The notes: a model not told the origin generated them from the letters alone. A stretch of 64,000 nucleotides of DNA from Odobenus rosmarus divergens (GCF_000321225.1 NW_004450582.1:1882870-1946869); one strand, 5' to 3'; numbered from the stretch's first letter, positions 37,366-48,122 are shown. Translations and numbers: made by a program.

Positions 37366-37832
37366 AAATGAGAAAGGGAAGGGAGTGACATAAATGTTAT
37401 CTTAAAAAGCTACTACTGATTACAGGGAATGTCTACTACAAATAGATTTGAAGGACTTAACAAATAAACAAAATTCAGAGAACTATCAATGAATTCTAAC
37501 CAGCTGATAGGAAAAGGTAGTAAAGTTTGAAATGCCCTAACAAAAGTCAATTTGCATCTACTATTCCAAGCTGAACTATATGGCAAGAGAGAGTCTGACA
37601 CTAAGAGAACTCTTCGTAGCAATTTAGGGGAAATGACTGTGTAAGCTGAAGAAACCACTTCCGAACCATGCTGAATTTCAAGACTCTGGCAGATCAATAG
37701 GGCAAAAGTAATCAAAACTCCAGCAGATGCTGTTGATGGCAGAACCTCTGGTGCATCAGATGATCCCAAATTGAGCAAGCTCATGCAATTCCAGGTGGCT
37801 GAATGCCTCCCAGGGACAAATCACTGTGATAT
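37340..37832 (-). CDS. PDE6H: PDE6H terminal exon (codons 59-83, stop, 3'UTR)
   Basis: The acceptor ctcttgcag ends at 37833. Coding sequence 37832-37756 reads [20 protein letters not shown] then QFGII and TGA. About 415 nt of 3'UTR follow to a predicted cleavage site near 37340, after the AATAAA at 37365-37360. The 3' boundary is inferred from the signal, not from a transcript. A different frame on the same strand stays open for 123 codons across the stop and UTR (37784-37413); see findings. Confidence 0.9.
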
Positions 37833-40800
37833 CTGCAAGAGAGGGAAGAAGAACTTGTAAGCCAACCTCTCCCCCTGCCCCTCAGAGCCTCAAGAAGGCA
37901 CCTCTCTCCTCTCTCCTATTCATCGTCTCAGTAACCAGGAAGTTATCTGCAATGGCCCTGCCGCCCAGGAAGGATTCAACTGATTGCTTCATTAATCCCT
38001 TGCAGGGTTCTGATGCTCCCAGAACAGGCCCCCTAGGTAAGCATCTTCATTGGTTTCATTCTGTACCTCTTTGGAGAGGTGACCCAAGGCTTTTGACTGG
38101 AGCTAGCCTTGGGTAGGGGGTGCAGGTCACTGATCAAACTGGGTCTCCTCAAAACACAACCACTATGGAAGGAACACAAGTGGAATTCTAGTCAGGCCAA
38201 GGCTTAAAATGAGAAATAGAAGCATTTTAAATTCCCATGATCTGGAAATCCACTGCCTTCTTATTTCCTACCCATTCAGATGCATTCTTCTCTGACTCAC
38301 TTTTTAGTTCCTTTACATTTTGAAATGTCTACTATATCCAGTCACATACTGAGAAGTAATCTCAAGGCATCTGCTAATCCAATTTTTTGCTTCAGGCAAT
38401 AAAATATTATTATCCCTGAATTACAGAGAAGCTGACTGGAACACAAAGAGATTAAATACCTACAGAAAAATCAGAGTTATAGAGATGGGACTAAAACCAA
38501 GTCAAAGATCTCAGATCTCCCCTCAGTATAAAGCTCTTTCCAGTATTCCAAATATGTTGGCAGAGTTAAGCATATACTCCAGAACCCAAAGCAAATCTGC
38601 TGGTCTTATGTACATCTGGCCAAAATACAAAAGCAGTTGATTTAGGGGAATAGCAAATGACCTTTATAAAATAGCTGAAAAATGTATTTGAGATCTCAGG
38701 AGTGGCATTTAACTGTTAAAAGCAAATACAATGAGAATTGCCTGGTAAAGACACTGATTACTGATCACACCATTTATCAAAAGTGTACTGGATAAGTTGA
38801 AAACATGTCCACTCAACAACCTGCACAATGGGGCGCCTGGGTGGCTCAGTCTGTTAAGCGTCTGCCTTCGGCTCAGGTCATGATCCCGGGATCCTGGGAT
38901 GGAGTCCCCTATCGGGGTCCCTGCTTATCGGGGAGCCTGCTTCTCCCTCTCCCCACCCCCTCTCATGCTCTCTCCCTTGCTATTTCTCTCTCTCTCAAAT
39001 AAATAAATAAAAATCTTTAAAAAAAACACAACCCTGCACAATGGTGTTTATAGCAGTATTATTCATAATTGTGAAAATTTGGAAGCAACAAAATATCTTT
39101 TAATAGGGTAAGCAAATTGTGATACAGCCATAGAATGAAATATTATTCTGTGGTAAAAAAAAAAAAATGAACTATCAAGCCATATAGGACATGGAGGAAC
39201 CTTAAATGAATAAATATTGCTAAGTGAAAGAAGCTATATACTGTATGATTCTAACTATATGACAATCTGGAAAAGGCAAAACTTTTTGAGAGTAAAAAGA
39301 TTTGTGGTTGTCATGAGTTTGTGGAGGGTGGGAGAAGGGATGAACATGTGGAGCCCATGGGATTTTTAGGGTATCTGTTCTGTGTATACCTGTAATGATG
39401 GATACACAACATTGTGCCTTTGTCAAAACCTGGACAACACGAAGAGGGAATCCTAATATAAGCTATGAATGCTAGTTAATAATAATGTTACTAATACTGG
39501 TACATCATTCGTAACAAATGTACCACACTAATGCAAGATGCTAATAATAGGGGAAACTATGTACAGGCATATGGAGGAGCTCCATACTTTCTGCTTAAGT
39601 TTTCTGTAAACCTAAAACAGCTCTAAAAAATAAGGTTCAGTGTTTTTATTTTTTTTTAATTTTTTTTAAGATTTCATTTATTTATTTGAAAGAGAGAGAG
39701 AGAGCACATGAGAGGGGGGAGGGTCAGAGGGAGAAGCAGACTCCCTACTGAGCAGGGAGCCCGATGTGGGACTCCATCCCGGGACTCCAGGATCATGACC
39801 TGAGAGGAAGGCAGTCGCCTAACCAACTGAGCCACCCAGGTGCCCCGAAGTTCAGTGTTTTTAAAAGGAAGATCCAGTTGTTTTCATTCATTATCCAACA
39901 AATCAAATTATACTAGCTGACTAAAAAATATTGTATTGGATACATTCAGTGTGTAGGCCCTGTTCTGAGTGCCAGAGGATATGTAAAAAGAAGAAGTTGG
40001 TTAAGGAGTGGTTTGTCTGGTAGAGTGAAAAAGTTCTCCAGGCCCCTCCCTTGTTTCCAGTATCTCACTGTGTGGCCTCAGATTGTCACTTCATTCCTCT
40101 CTGTCTCAGATTTCTCTTCTGAAGAAATGATGAAGTTGGGATAAATGAACCCTGAGAATCTTTCTACCATGAAAGTCTACAACTCACCATTAGATGTCCT
40201 CAAGTGTTGTTTAACAGAACAAGAGGATTTAGTATCTTTGGACCTTAGCTTGATCTCTGTTAGAGTTTTTGCCTCTGAGCACATGTGTACTTACTTAGGA
40301 GATTAAACTAAGCCCCACACTTCTATGTCTTCAAGGATCTGCTGCCTTAGCTATTTCTTGTAATTTTTCATGGCCCTTTGAGGCCTAAAGTATGGATAGT
40401 GGTGAAATTCCAAGTGAAAGTCCATGGCCTTGGGTGGCTCACCTGTTCCTAGCCCCTCCATGCCTGGAATGTCATCTCCAAACCTATGGGGAAAAAAAGA
40501 AAAATTAGCTGACATCAGAGTGAAAGGATCTCATATCGAGAGCTTCCTGACTAAGGGGGAAAGAAGAGGTTTAAGTTTTTGTCTTTGAGAAATATCTTTT
40601 ATTTGCATTGACCTGGGGAAAAGATAAAGTCACTCAGGCTGGTTTCAGACAGTGTGTCCCTGTGGAGAGATTTTCCCCTCCTAAAAATTTAGCCTAAGAC
40701 AGCTGAGAGCCAAATAGAACTATCCCTGGGGCAACTTAGTCAAGCTCCACTTTTAAAAATAGAAATTGGAATGAGGGGCGCCCAGGTGACTCAGTCAGTT

Positions 40801-41817
40801 GGGTGTCTGCCTTCGGCTCAGGTCATGATCCCAGGGTCCTGGGATCCAGCCTCACATCAAGCTCCCTGCTCAGCGGGGAGTCCGCTTCTCCCTCTCTCTC
40901 CGCTGCTCCCCCTGTTTGTGCTCTCTTGCGCTGTCAAATAAATAAATGAATAAAATCTTAAAAAAAAAAAAAAGAAATTGGAACAAAAACACAGTACGAA
41001 AGACATTTAAATGATTAATTCATCCATTTGGTTAGCTACCCAAAAGCATTTATCAAGCATTTACTATGTGCCAGGCATTGTATTAAGCATAGGGAATTGA
41101 GGAAAAAACTAATTTTCTCTGAGGAACTTCAATCTCAGAGAACAGATGTAAATAAACAAATGTAATGTAAAACAATACAAATTATGACAGCTGAATGTAC
41201 GAAATGCAAACATGGAAGCCATGATCACATTTGTCTAAGAGAGTCAGTCTCGGCTTCAAAAGAGAAATTAACATATGAGAGTATGTTAAATAAGTAGGAT
41301 TTTGCCAAGAAGAGAAAGAGAAAAATAAAGAACTGAAGACTTAACATTTGAAACCATAAAAATAAACTCTGTATTCTGGAAATGGAAAGTGTTTTAGTAC
41401 TCCAAATTAAACCACAAGGTGTACCAGTGAAGAGGAGTGGTCAAGAAAATTCTGGAAGGTCAAGTCAAAGGTTGCTGTGACAGGTTCCATTTGCCATGTT
41501 AAATGTGACCACAAACCTGGGAGGTGAGAGAGAAAGCCTTCCAGGGCTAACAATGTGATTCAGCAAAGATTGTGGTAGAGAGGAAAATAGAGGATGGGGT
41601 GGAAATCTTTGTAAGTCTATTTAATATTGGGAGCATTAATTTCTAAAAAAAATAGAAAGTCTTCTTTTTCATTTTGGTCTTACCCTTTCACACCTTTCTT
41701 AGGAGGCTTGCTCTTGAATTGGCGAGTCTGTCTCTGCTTGAACTTGGGGGGCCCCTTGCGTGGGGTAGTGGGACCCTGGTTTGAAGCTGGAGGAACCAAA
41801 GTAGCATTGTCACTCAT
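37756..41817 (-). CDS. PDE6H: PDE6H: cone cGMP phosphodiesterase gamma (inhibitory) subunit, complete coding region in three exons
   Basis: Coding exons on the minus strand are 41817-41684, 40483-40443 and 37832-37756 (134+41+77 = 252 nt, 83 codons plus stop), exactly the family length. The joined product starts [16 protein letters not shown] and ends AQFGII. It has the TTPRKGPP motif (Thr17/18), a Lys/Arg-rich centre with RQTRQFK (Thr31), the [12 protein letters not shown] linker, the VICPWEAF segment with Trp66, and a C-terminal Ile-Ile. In this family the basic centre binds PDE6 catalytic subunits and transducin-alpha, and the C-terminus plugs the catalytic pocket, so cGMP hydrolysis waits for light-activated transducin in cone outer segments. 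Splice sites are GG|gtaaga, ccccatag|GTTTGG, ACAG|gtgagc and ctcttgcag|ATATC; phases 2 and 1 match. No frameshift or early stop. It is the cone paralogue rather than rod PDE6G because of the 83-residue length and N-terminal sequence. Identity is very secure. Confidence 0.97.
38161..38290 (+). repeat. Direct duplicate copy B, in PDE6H intron 3
   Basis: Partner of copy A; the two shared exact cores are ggaattctagtcaggccaag and tttaaattcccatg. It lacks A's oligo-A expansion. A MIR-like stretch follows each copy. Confidence 0.8.
38400..38550 (-). repeat. MIR-like relic in PDE6H intron 3
   Basis: tattattatccctgaattac, gaagctgactggaacacaaa and gatgggactaaaaccaag resemble reversed MIR. A similar, weaker relic is at 36680-36790. 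Confidence 0.5.
38790..39648 (+). mobile_element. Old L1 3' end (L1MA/L1MB-like) in PDE6H intron 3
   Basis: Contains the end of ORF2 (tatagcagtattattcataat, ggaggaaccttaaatg) and the diagnostic 3'UTR (acaaatgtaccacactaat, taaaacagctctaaaaaata). Interrupted by one Can-SINE and bounded by another. Antisense to PDE6H. Confidence 0.87.
38831..39022 (+). repeat. Can-SINE in PDE6H intron 3, inside L1
   Basis: Close to consensus, antisense to PDE6H. Flanks aacctgcacaatg (38818-38830) and aaccctgcacaatg (about 39030-39043). Confidence 0.95.
39649..39847 (-). repeat. Can-SINE in PDE6H intron 3
   Basis: Reverse orientation relative to the window, same sense as PDE6H. Flanks aaggttcagtgttttta / gaagttcagtgttttta bracket it. 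It is inserted at the A-rich end of the L1 fragment. Confidence 0.94.
40443..40483 (-). CDS. PDE6H: PDE6H exon 3, 41-nt microexon
   Basis: The acceptor is ttccccatag at 40485-40484 and the donor gtgagc starts at 40442. The exon holds the last base of Gly45, thirteen codons reading [13 protein letters not shown], and the first base of Asp59. At 41 nt and with mixed phases it is invisible to ORF scanning; skipping it would shift the frame. Confidence 0.95.
40772..40972 (+). repeat. Can-SINE in PDE6H intron 2
   Basis: Only about 290 bp upstream, on the gene strand, of the 41-nt exon. Perfect duplication agaaattggaa at 40761-40771 and 40973-40983. Confidence 0.95.
41020..41150 (-). repeat. L2 3' end in PDE6H intron 2
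   Basis: agcatttactatgtgccagg, cattgtattaagcataggga. Confidence 0.7.
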
Positions 41818-41857
41818 TCTGATGTCCGTGGGTGTCTGATGGTTCTCTTTCAGGTTC
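41684..41857 (-). CDS. PDE6H: PDE6H exon 2 (5'UTR end plus codons 1-44)
   Basis: The exon runs from an acceptor with a T-rich tract (ccatctaag|GAACC at 41858/41857) to a gtaaga donor at 41683-41682. The start ATG is 41817-41815, with A at -3; the 40 nt of exon 2 leader before it has no ATG. It encodes the N-terminus through the polycationic region and ends after the first two bases of Gly45. Confidence 0.93.
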
Positions 41858-42483
41858 CTTAGATGGTGAGAGGAAAAAAAAAAAGGCCCCTCAGGGTACA
41901 GGGACCATTGCTTCTTAGACCCTCACTGGAAACGCCAGAAAAGCTCAGGACTTTGTGTGCACAAAAGGGAAGAACTTACCAACTTTTAAAGAGATTTTCA
42001 AGAAAATATGGTATAAATCAATGGAGGCACTCAATGTAGTTAGATGTAGACTGACAACAGATAGATTTTTACAAACCAAAAATCTAGGTAGATGTGTTGT
42101 TTCAATAAATCGTCACTAGCTTCCTATGTATTATTTGATATGTATTTATTTATTTATTATGATATGCACTGCCCCTCTGTGATCACCACTTCCACCATTT
42201 GTGAAGAGAGGGAAATGGACTAAATGCTATCTATAGTCTTTACAGCACTGATACATTCTTTAAGCTTTATATATTTTTCCACCCAACTACACAATAACCT
42301 GACTCTTAATGTTTATTTCCTCATATTTTATGGGCTTTTTACTTTACAGTCCTTACTTTGTTTAAACCTCATGTAATCAAGATACTTCTTTCCTAGTTCT
42401 GGGGAACAACAAAGTAGTCATCTGGACAGGGGACCTCTGAGCCAGAGACACCTAACCCCCATGTAGTATGTGATACATCCCAG

Positions 42484-42485
<2 letters not shown>

Positions 42486-42523
<38 letters not shown>
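42486..42523 (+). repeat. (CA)n microsatellite in PDE6H intron 1
   Basis: About 38 bp of perfect AC repeat, the longest pure dinucleotide tract in the window and about 0.65 kb upstream of exon 2 on the gene strand. Confidence 0.97.
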
Positions 42524-42526
<3 letters not shown>

Positions 42527-43120
42527 GAAAATCAATGGAAGGTGATTAAGTAGTAAGTTTATGCTTTAACTCCATATCCAGACATGAGGTTCTTTAGCCA
42601 CCCATTTCTCTGAAATGTTCTACATTTTCTCCTATTCAAATCATGGACTTATCCAATATGATTTTCACAGACTTTGATTTTAGCTATAGAAATGTACATT
42701 GTCATTCTTCAAGTACAAATAGAGATGCATTAACGAGATAAATTTTAAAAGTAAATATGTTAAGCTAAAGGATGACCTTTCTTCTTTCTCTTTTTCTATC
42801 ACAAAAATTGATAACACTTTTCCTGGGAAGGAAGATTCTAAAAAACTCCAAAGAACTTCTAAGTAGCCTTAATCTCTTACCCTGAGCCAAACCCTTCCAT
42901 GCTCTGCTACCTGGAAGATTTATTTATTTATATAATCTATAAATTATAAATTTATGCTAATATTCTTAGTTTCAGCTCTCCCTGACCATCTCTGGCCCAT
43001 GCTAACCATCTTTCTCTTTCTCCACCACATTGAACATGCCTCAAATTTTATATTGTATGACTTCAAGTTCATCGACTTTTTCTTATTACTTTCAAAATGA
43101 GTTTAAATTATTATCCTTGC

Positions 43121-43512
43121 TATTCACATTGGGGAGGGTATGTGCTATGGTGAGTGCTGTGAATTGTGCAAGACTGTTGAATCACAGACCTGTACCTCTG
43201 AAACAAATAATGCAATATATATTAAGAAAAAAAAAAAAGAAGAAGATAGCAGGAGGGGAAGAATGAAGGGGAGTAAGTCGGAGGGGGAGATGAACCATGA
43301 GAGACGATGGACTCTGAAAAACAAACTGAGGGTTCTAGAGGGGAGAGGGGTGGGGGGATGGGTTAGCCTGGTGATGGGTATTAAAGAGGGCACGTTCTGC
43401 ATAGAACACTGGGTGTTATGCACAAACAATGAATCATGGAACACTACATCAAAAACACTAATGATGTAATGTATGGTGATTAACATAACAATAAAAAAAT
43501 TTAAAGGAAAAT
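43121..43512 (+). mobile_element. 5'-truncated carnivore L1 in PDE6H intron 1
   Basis: Only the 3'UTR of a carnivore-lineage L1 is present (ggggagggtatgtgctatgg... gatggactctgaaaaacaaac... ttaacataacaataaaaaa). A perfect 15-bp target duplication aattattatccttgc lies at 43106-43120 and 43513-43527. Little divergence suggests it is younger than the other L1 pieces. Open frames here are noncoding UTR. Confidence 0.93.
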
Positions 43513-43719
43513 AATTATTATCCTTGCCTAAAAGATTTTTTCCTTATCTTCTTTTCCTCAATTACTATTTTCATTTTCTCCTGCTAGTTCTCAACTTCTT
43601 CCACAGAAACACATTGACTAATCTGTGACTAATCACCAGGGATGGTGAACCTGGCCAGGGTTCTTGATCACTTGCTCATGCCAGGGATCTTATATTAATT
43701 CTCCACTGGATTGTGCTCC

Positions 43720-43830
43720 AGTGGGCTTTTTTTTCCATTTTTGTTCATTTCTGTGGCCTCAAAACCTAGAACAGTGTCTGGCATATAGCAGGTGTGCTGT
43801 ATATATTTGTCGAATGAGTGAATAAATAAA
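43720..43830 (+). repeat. L2 3' end
   Basis: aacctagaacagtgtctggc... atttgtcgaatgagtgaata. Confidence 0.8.
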
Positions 43831-44549
43831 TGGAGAAGTTGAACTAATACCTTGAACTTTGGGTCATGAGATCCTGACCCTGTGACTCCTCCACCAAACC
43901 ATAGAGAAGGCATCAGTTGGTCTTCACCTCACAAAGCTCTTAGTGGCTTTAGGAAATGGGCTGCCAGCTCATTTGTTCACTGAATCCAGTTCTTGTGCTG
44001 TGGACCCTCTTTTGCCCTGGTAAACTGGCAAAGTTTTTGTCTCTTCTGAGTGTGGTTGGAACCATGGAAACTGCTGGTGGGCAGCCAAGAGCAGCATTAT
44101 TCTCAGAGTTTACCATCAGTAACTGAAACATCCCAGCTCTGACAAAGCCACAGAAGAAAATCAGAGAATTTCTCTCAGATCAAGATTTTTGGACTTCTCA
44201 ATTCTTTCAAAATAGTAAGAAAGCACAAATTTTCCTTTCTCTCCTCTGGAGAGCTTACTAGGATTAGGATTACCAGATTTAACAAAGAAGAATGCAGGAC
44301 ACCCAGTTAAATTTGAATTTCAGATAAATAACGAATGGGGTTTTTATTATAAGTATATCCCAAATATTTCATGGTACATACTTATACAAAAAATTATTTG
44401 TTGTTTATCTGAAATTATAATTTTACTGGGTATCTTCTATTTTTTTAATCTAGCAGTTCTATCTAGGATCCCACTGTGTTAGATCCAGAGTCTATAATAT
44501 GAGGGCCTAAGGTAAACTAATCAGTCAAATTACCCTTTGGGGGCAATGC

Positions 44550-44780
44550 AATGTAAAGACTATGTGCTTTAGAATCAAATAGACATAGTTTCAAATCCCT
44601 GCTCCACAAAATCTGTCTATGTGACCTTGGATAAATTGCATAACTTGTTTGGACCTCATTCCATCTATAAAATTAAATATACCTTCTTGTTAGAATTATG
44701 GGGAAAAGTAAAGGTCATAATGTAAATAAGTGTTTGGTGCAAAGTGCTCAAAAAAACCCAGTAACTATGTAATAGACCTT
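44550..44780 (+). repeat. MIR in PDE6H intron 1
   Basis: atgtgctttagaatcaaata, atgtgaccttggataaattg, taaataagtgtttggtgcaa; close to full length. Confidence 0.75.
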
Positions 44781-46645
44781 ATAGGAGTCAAGGAAGCCAA
44801 GCAAACAAATAATGATTGGGACACAGGTTCATTTGCCCTCCCTACACCCTTTCTCCTGGGCCAACTGTTGAAGAGCCCTTGTCATGTACCAGAGAGGTGA
44901 CTGTCATCAGCACTTGCTGGGTAATCTTCTGTATCCCTTCAACACCCTATTAATTTATGCCTGGTCTTGAAATTCTGCCTTAAGTTTCCTTGGATTCCTT
45001 TGACATCCCCAAAACCAGTCCCAAAGAACTTAAAAATCACACTTGATTTCCATCTTTCCTTGATTATACTTCCCCTTTTTTCTTGTAAATTTCTTTTGCA
45101 TATTTACATATATAATTTTGAAGTTGCACCTCTAGGCTCAGATGGAGTTCCTGTTCCTGTCTAGGTGTGATGTATTATGTAAAGGGATTCTCTTCAGAAA
45201 GAGTTATATAACAGTTGCCTCGTTAATCCCTGGATACTCATGATACTCGGGGTTTGCACTATGGGTAAGAATTTTATGTTTATTGTGCATTTCATGTATA
45301 ATATTTCATTTTTGAGTATGTAGGACAATCAACTAACTCGTAGAGTGTTTCTGTCATGGATGTGCCCTCCAGTTCTCCCTGTAAAACCTTTGGAAAAAGC
45401 AGAACAAATATGACCCTTTCCTGCCTTGGAAGTTAGTCTTGTCCACCACACACATCACCAGAGGCTAAACTTACTCTGCCCATGCTTTCCCAGGAATTGC
45501 AAGGGCATCCCTAGGCTAAATAATCCTCAATCTAGTGTCAGACTTGCTTTTAGCTGTAAGAAGATGTTTCACATTTTTCCTCCCCAAAGTGTCAAGTATT
45601 TCATTCCTTTGTGAGACAGAATGGCTTTCTGTTTTTAAAGCAATGTTAACCTTTCCCCTTTTGAAGCGTATGAACTGTTGTTCTGCAGAAGGAAGTGGAT
45701 GCAGCAAAGTAATATGTCAAAGCATGGTTTTGTAGGGAACCAGGGTTCATGTCACCTTGGACCCAAGGCAACAGAGCTCAGCTGTAGGAAGCTACGGAGG
45801 ATGACCATCCATAAATCCCAGCTAAGGAAGAGCAGTTTCAGAAGGTCTGGAGTCAGGATTTCTGATGCTGCTATTATCACCCCAGACTTCCAGGTCTCTC
45901 CTTCTCCACAAAGATGTGGAGGCAAATAGACAGTTCTCTTGTTGAAGGGCTAAGAGGGGGGTGAGGAGAAGACAGGTGCAGGGGTGGTTTCCCTGCGCTG
46001 TTGGGGTTGGGCCCATAAATGTCACCAGGATCTTGCTGAGGCAGAGAGACTCAAATAATTTGGAAAGCCAAGGAAGACCCAAACCAAAGCCAGGAAAAAA
46101 CAAAAACAAAAATCCAGCTAGTATCCTTCATACTGAAACAAGCAAACACTTTGACCTCAGAGGGAGAAGGCTAAGCCACCCACACTGCACTGGGCTCATT
46201 CCAGCTGCTCTTGACTCTTTCTCCTCATCCTCACACTCTCAGGTCCCCCCTCTTGTATTTTGGTCTTTTTCAAGCACACCCTGGGAGTAAAGAACTGTTT
46301 GTTCTGTGGTCATTTAGTGCCCCAGATCCCTCCTTTCCCAGAAAACTGGAAGCCACAAAAAAGGAGTCAGTTTAGGGTTCTTTCAAAATGAGTTTAGTAA
46401 TCGAGTTTTGCAGCGACCTTGTAATAATCAAATTTTACTTATTAGCTGGCTCCATGACATTATAAGGCAATTTGGATGTATTTCCTTCATGTTTTCTCCT
46501 AGTTTCATTCCCGGCCCCAGTCCAGGCCCACTGGTTCAGTGTGTTTTCTTCCATTTCTTTATTTTAGAGCCAGATCAACCCTCCACCACCCACAAAGCCT
46601 TGCAATTACAACCTACTTAAACACCAGAAGTTGAGAAATACTCAC

Positions 46646-46690
46646 AGAGTTGAATCTTGCTCCCATAAACTGCCCAGTTGCCCTCTTCAA
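46646..46690 (-). other. PDE6H: Predicted noncoding exon 1 of PDE6H
   Basis: A strong donor (ACTCT|gtgagta) has its GT at 46645-46644 on the minus strand, about 4.8 kb upstream of the coding exons. This fits the noncoding first exon and roughly 5 kb first intron recalled for human PDE6H. The 5' end is not fixed: the nearest TATA-like box (TTTATTCAT, 46705-46697) would set the cap near 46675. If included, an ATG at 46666-46664 opens a 22-codon upstream frame ending just past the main start. The exon call is inference from splice signal, spacing and family structure. Confidence 0.55.
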
Positions 46691-46765
46691 AGTAGATGAA
46701 TAAAGGATCTTTGCATCCTGATTTATCTCCCTGTAATACCCACATGCTTTGTAATCCCACTGTTA
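46690..46765 (-). promoter_or_regulatory. PDE6H: Candidate PDE6H cone promoter with CRX/OTX-type site
   Basis: Upstream of the predicted first exon are two TATA-like AT boxes (TTTATTCAT at 46705-46697; GATAAATC near 46729-46722) and a perfect OTX/CRX core, TAATCC on the plus strand at 46752-46757 (GGATTA on the gene strand). CRX binding close to the start site is typical of photoreceptor genes. The site is short and could occur by chance; its position about 75 nt upstream of the estimated cap is what makes it plausible. Confidence 0.4.
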
Positions 46766-48122
46766 TGAGCTTAGAGTACCAACCCAGGTGCAAAGAAGTT
46801 AGAAGAATAAAGGGTGAGCCTGGGACAGGCTTAGAAGTTTTCTGATAATTGAATACTCTCACAAAACTGACTTGGGCTCTCCCCTGTCAATAAATAGGTA
46901 TTGAAACAACAAATGCACACAAAGTGTTGATATCTAGGGGTATATTTGTAGTTTGTGATTCAATATCACTTGTCTTCCTTCATTCCCACCATTAGTCCTT
47001 GCTATCTCCCATTCCATCCCTTTCCCTGACACCCCAATCATAAGTCAATCCCCACCGCAAACACATCATGTCATAATTCTTATGGGATTTCCCATAATTC
47101 TTATGGGAAAGAGGAGAGTGAATCATAGTGTCCCCTGCTTCAGTGGGGACACTAGGATGGTGATTGTGTGAGCAATGACATTGAAAAGTATAAAATATCT
47201 GTCCCTAATAGGTTCTGTATATATGTCCTCAATAAGATGGAACCACAAATCAAAAATGACACAAAACTCAGTGACACTTGACAGAGAAAAAGCCCAACTT
47301 ATAGCTGATAACTATTAACTGATGGCATTTATTTGAAAATTGATTGCTGGATCTTCCATATCAAAGGCTTCAGGGTATAAGTCTCAGGCTACAATTCGAT
47401 TCATTGGTACACTTGGCTTCAGTCTTTCTATTACATTGAGGCACTAGTATTAATTTGTACATCATTTTATATAGACCTTAGTCCATATGCTAGTATCATT
47501 AAGTTCTTTTGAAAAATTTATCATAGAGAAATAAAGTGGTTTATTCAAGACTGCATATAAAGTTAGTAATGCAGCCAGGATCAAGGCCCAAATCTGGGAA
47601 CACCTTGCATATTCTGCTATCTTTCTATTATACTACAGCAAAGCAGAATAGACCAAGATGCACCTGTTGTTGGTGTCTCTCATGCCTTACCATGAATTGT
47701 AATGTGCCTTTCCTAGATTATTACTTGTTAGAGAATTGCACTCCATAAGATTATAGAGAAAGAAGGTCCTTATCCTTCCCAGGAGGGGAAAGATTCTTAA
47801 CTGACAGCCCCAAGCAGATTACATGGGCAGCTAAACAGCTTATGGGGTTTTTTTGATAAGCTTTCCTTTGGTCTTCACCAAAATTAGAGGAGTTTTGAAG
47901 CAGCAAATGCATTGCAGAGCCAGCAGAGTGTTTGGTGTCTGAATGAGTCTTTCTACTCCCACCTCTGTGTCTCCCTTACCATTCAGACCTTCCTCTACTC
48001 TTATACACCAGGCACATAGATATTGAGATTCTTATCTGTGAAACCCTCACCCATTCTCTATTTCTTTGTTGAAGGACTGCAACTCATACAGACAGTAAAA
48101 AGAGCAATAAGCTGAATGTTCT
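46766..48122. other. Upstream of PDE6H: unassigned, with a small tandem repeat and a hairpin
   Basis: cataattcttatgggatttcc is repeated imperfectly at 47072 and 47093. A perfect 10-bp stem (tagtgtcccc/ggggacacta) lies at 47126-47154. Otherwise nothing recognised. Confidence 0.5.

Noticed and set aside
37826..38116. 96-codon plus-strand frame over the PDE6H terminal exon boundary
   Set aside because: Antisense to PDE6H, with no known motif; explained by the gene on the other strand and intron.
41627..41839. 70-codon plus-strand frame
   Set aside because: It is the antisense of PDE6H coding exon 2.
43140..43486. Paired 109- and 113-codon frames on opposite strands
   Set aside because: Both fall in the noncoding 3'UTR of a truncated L1.
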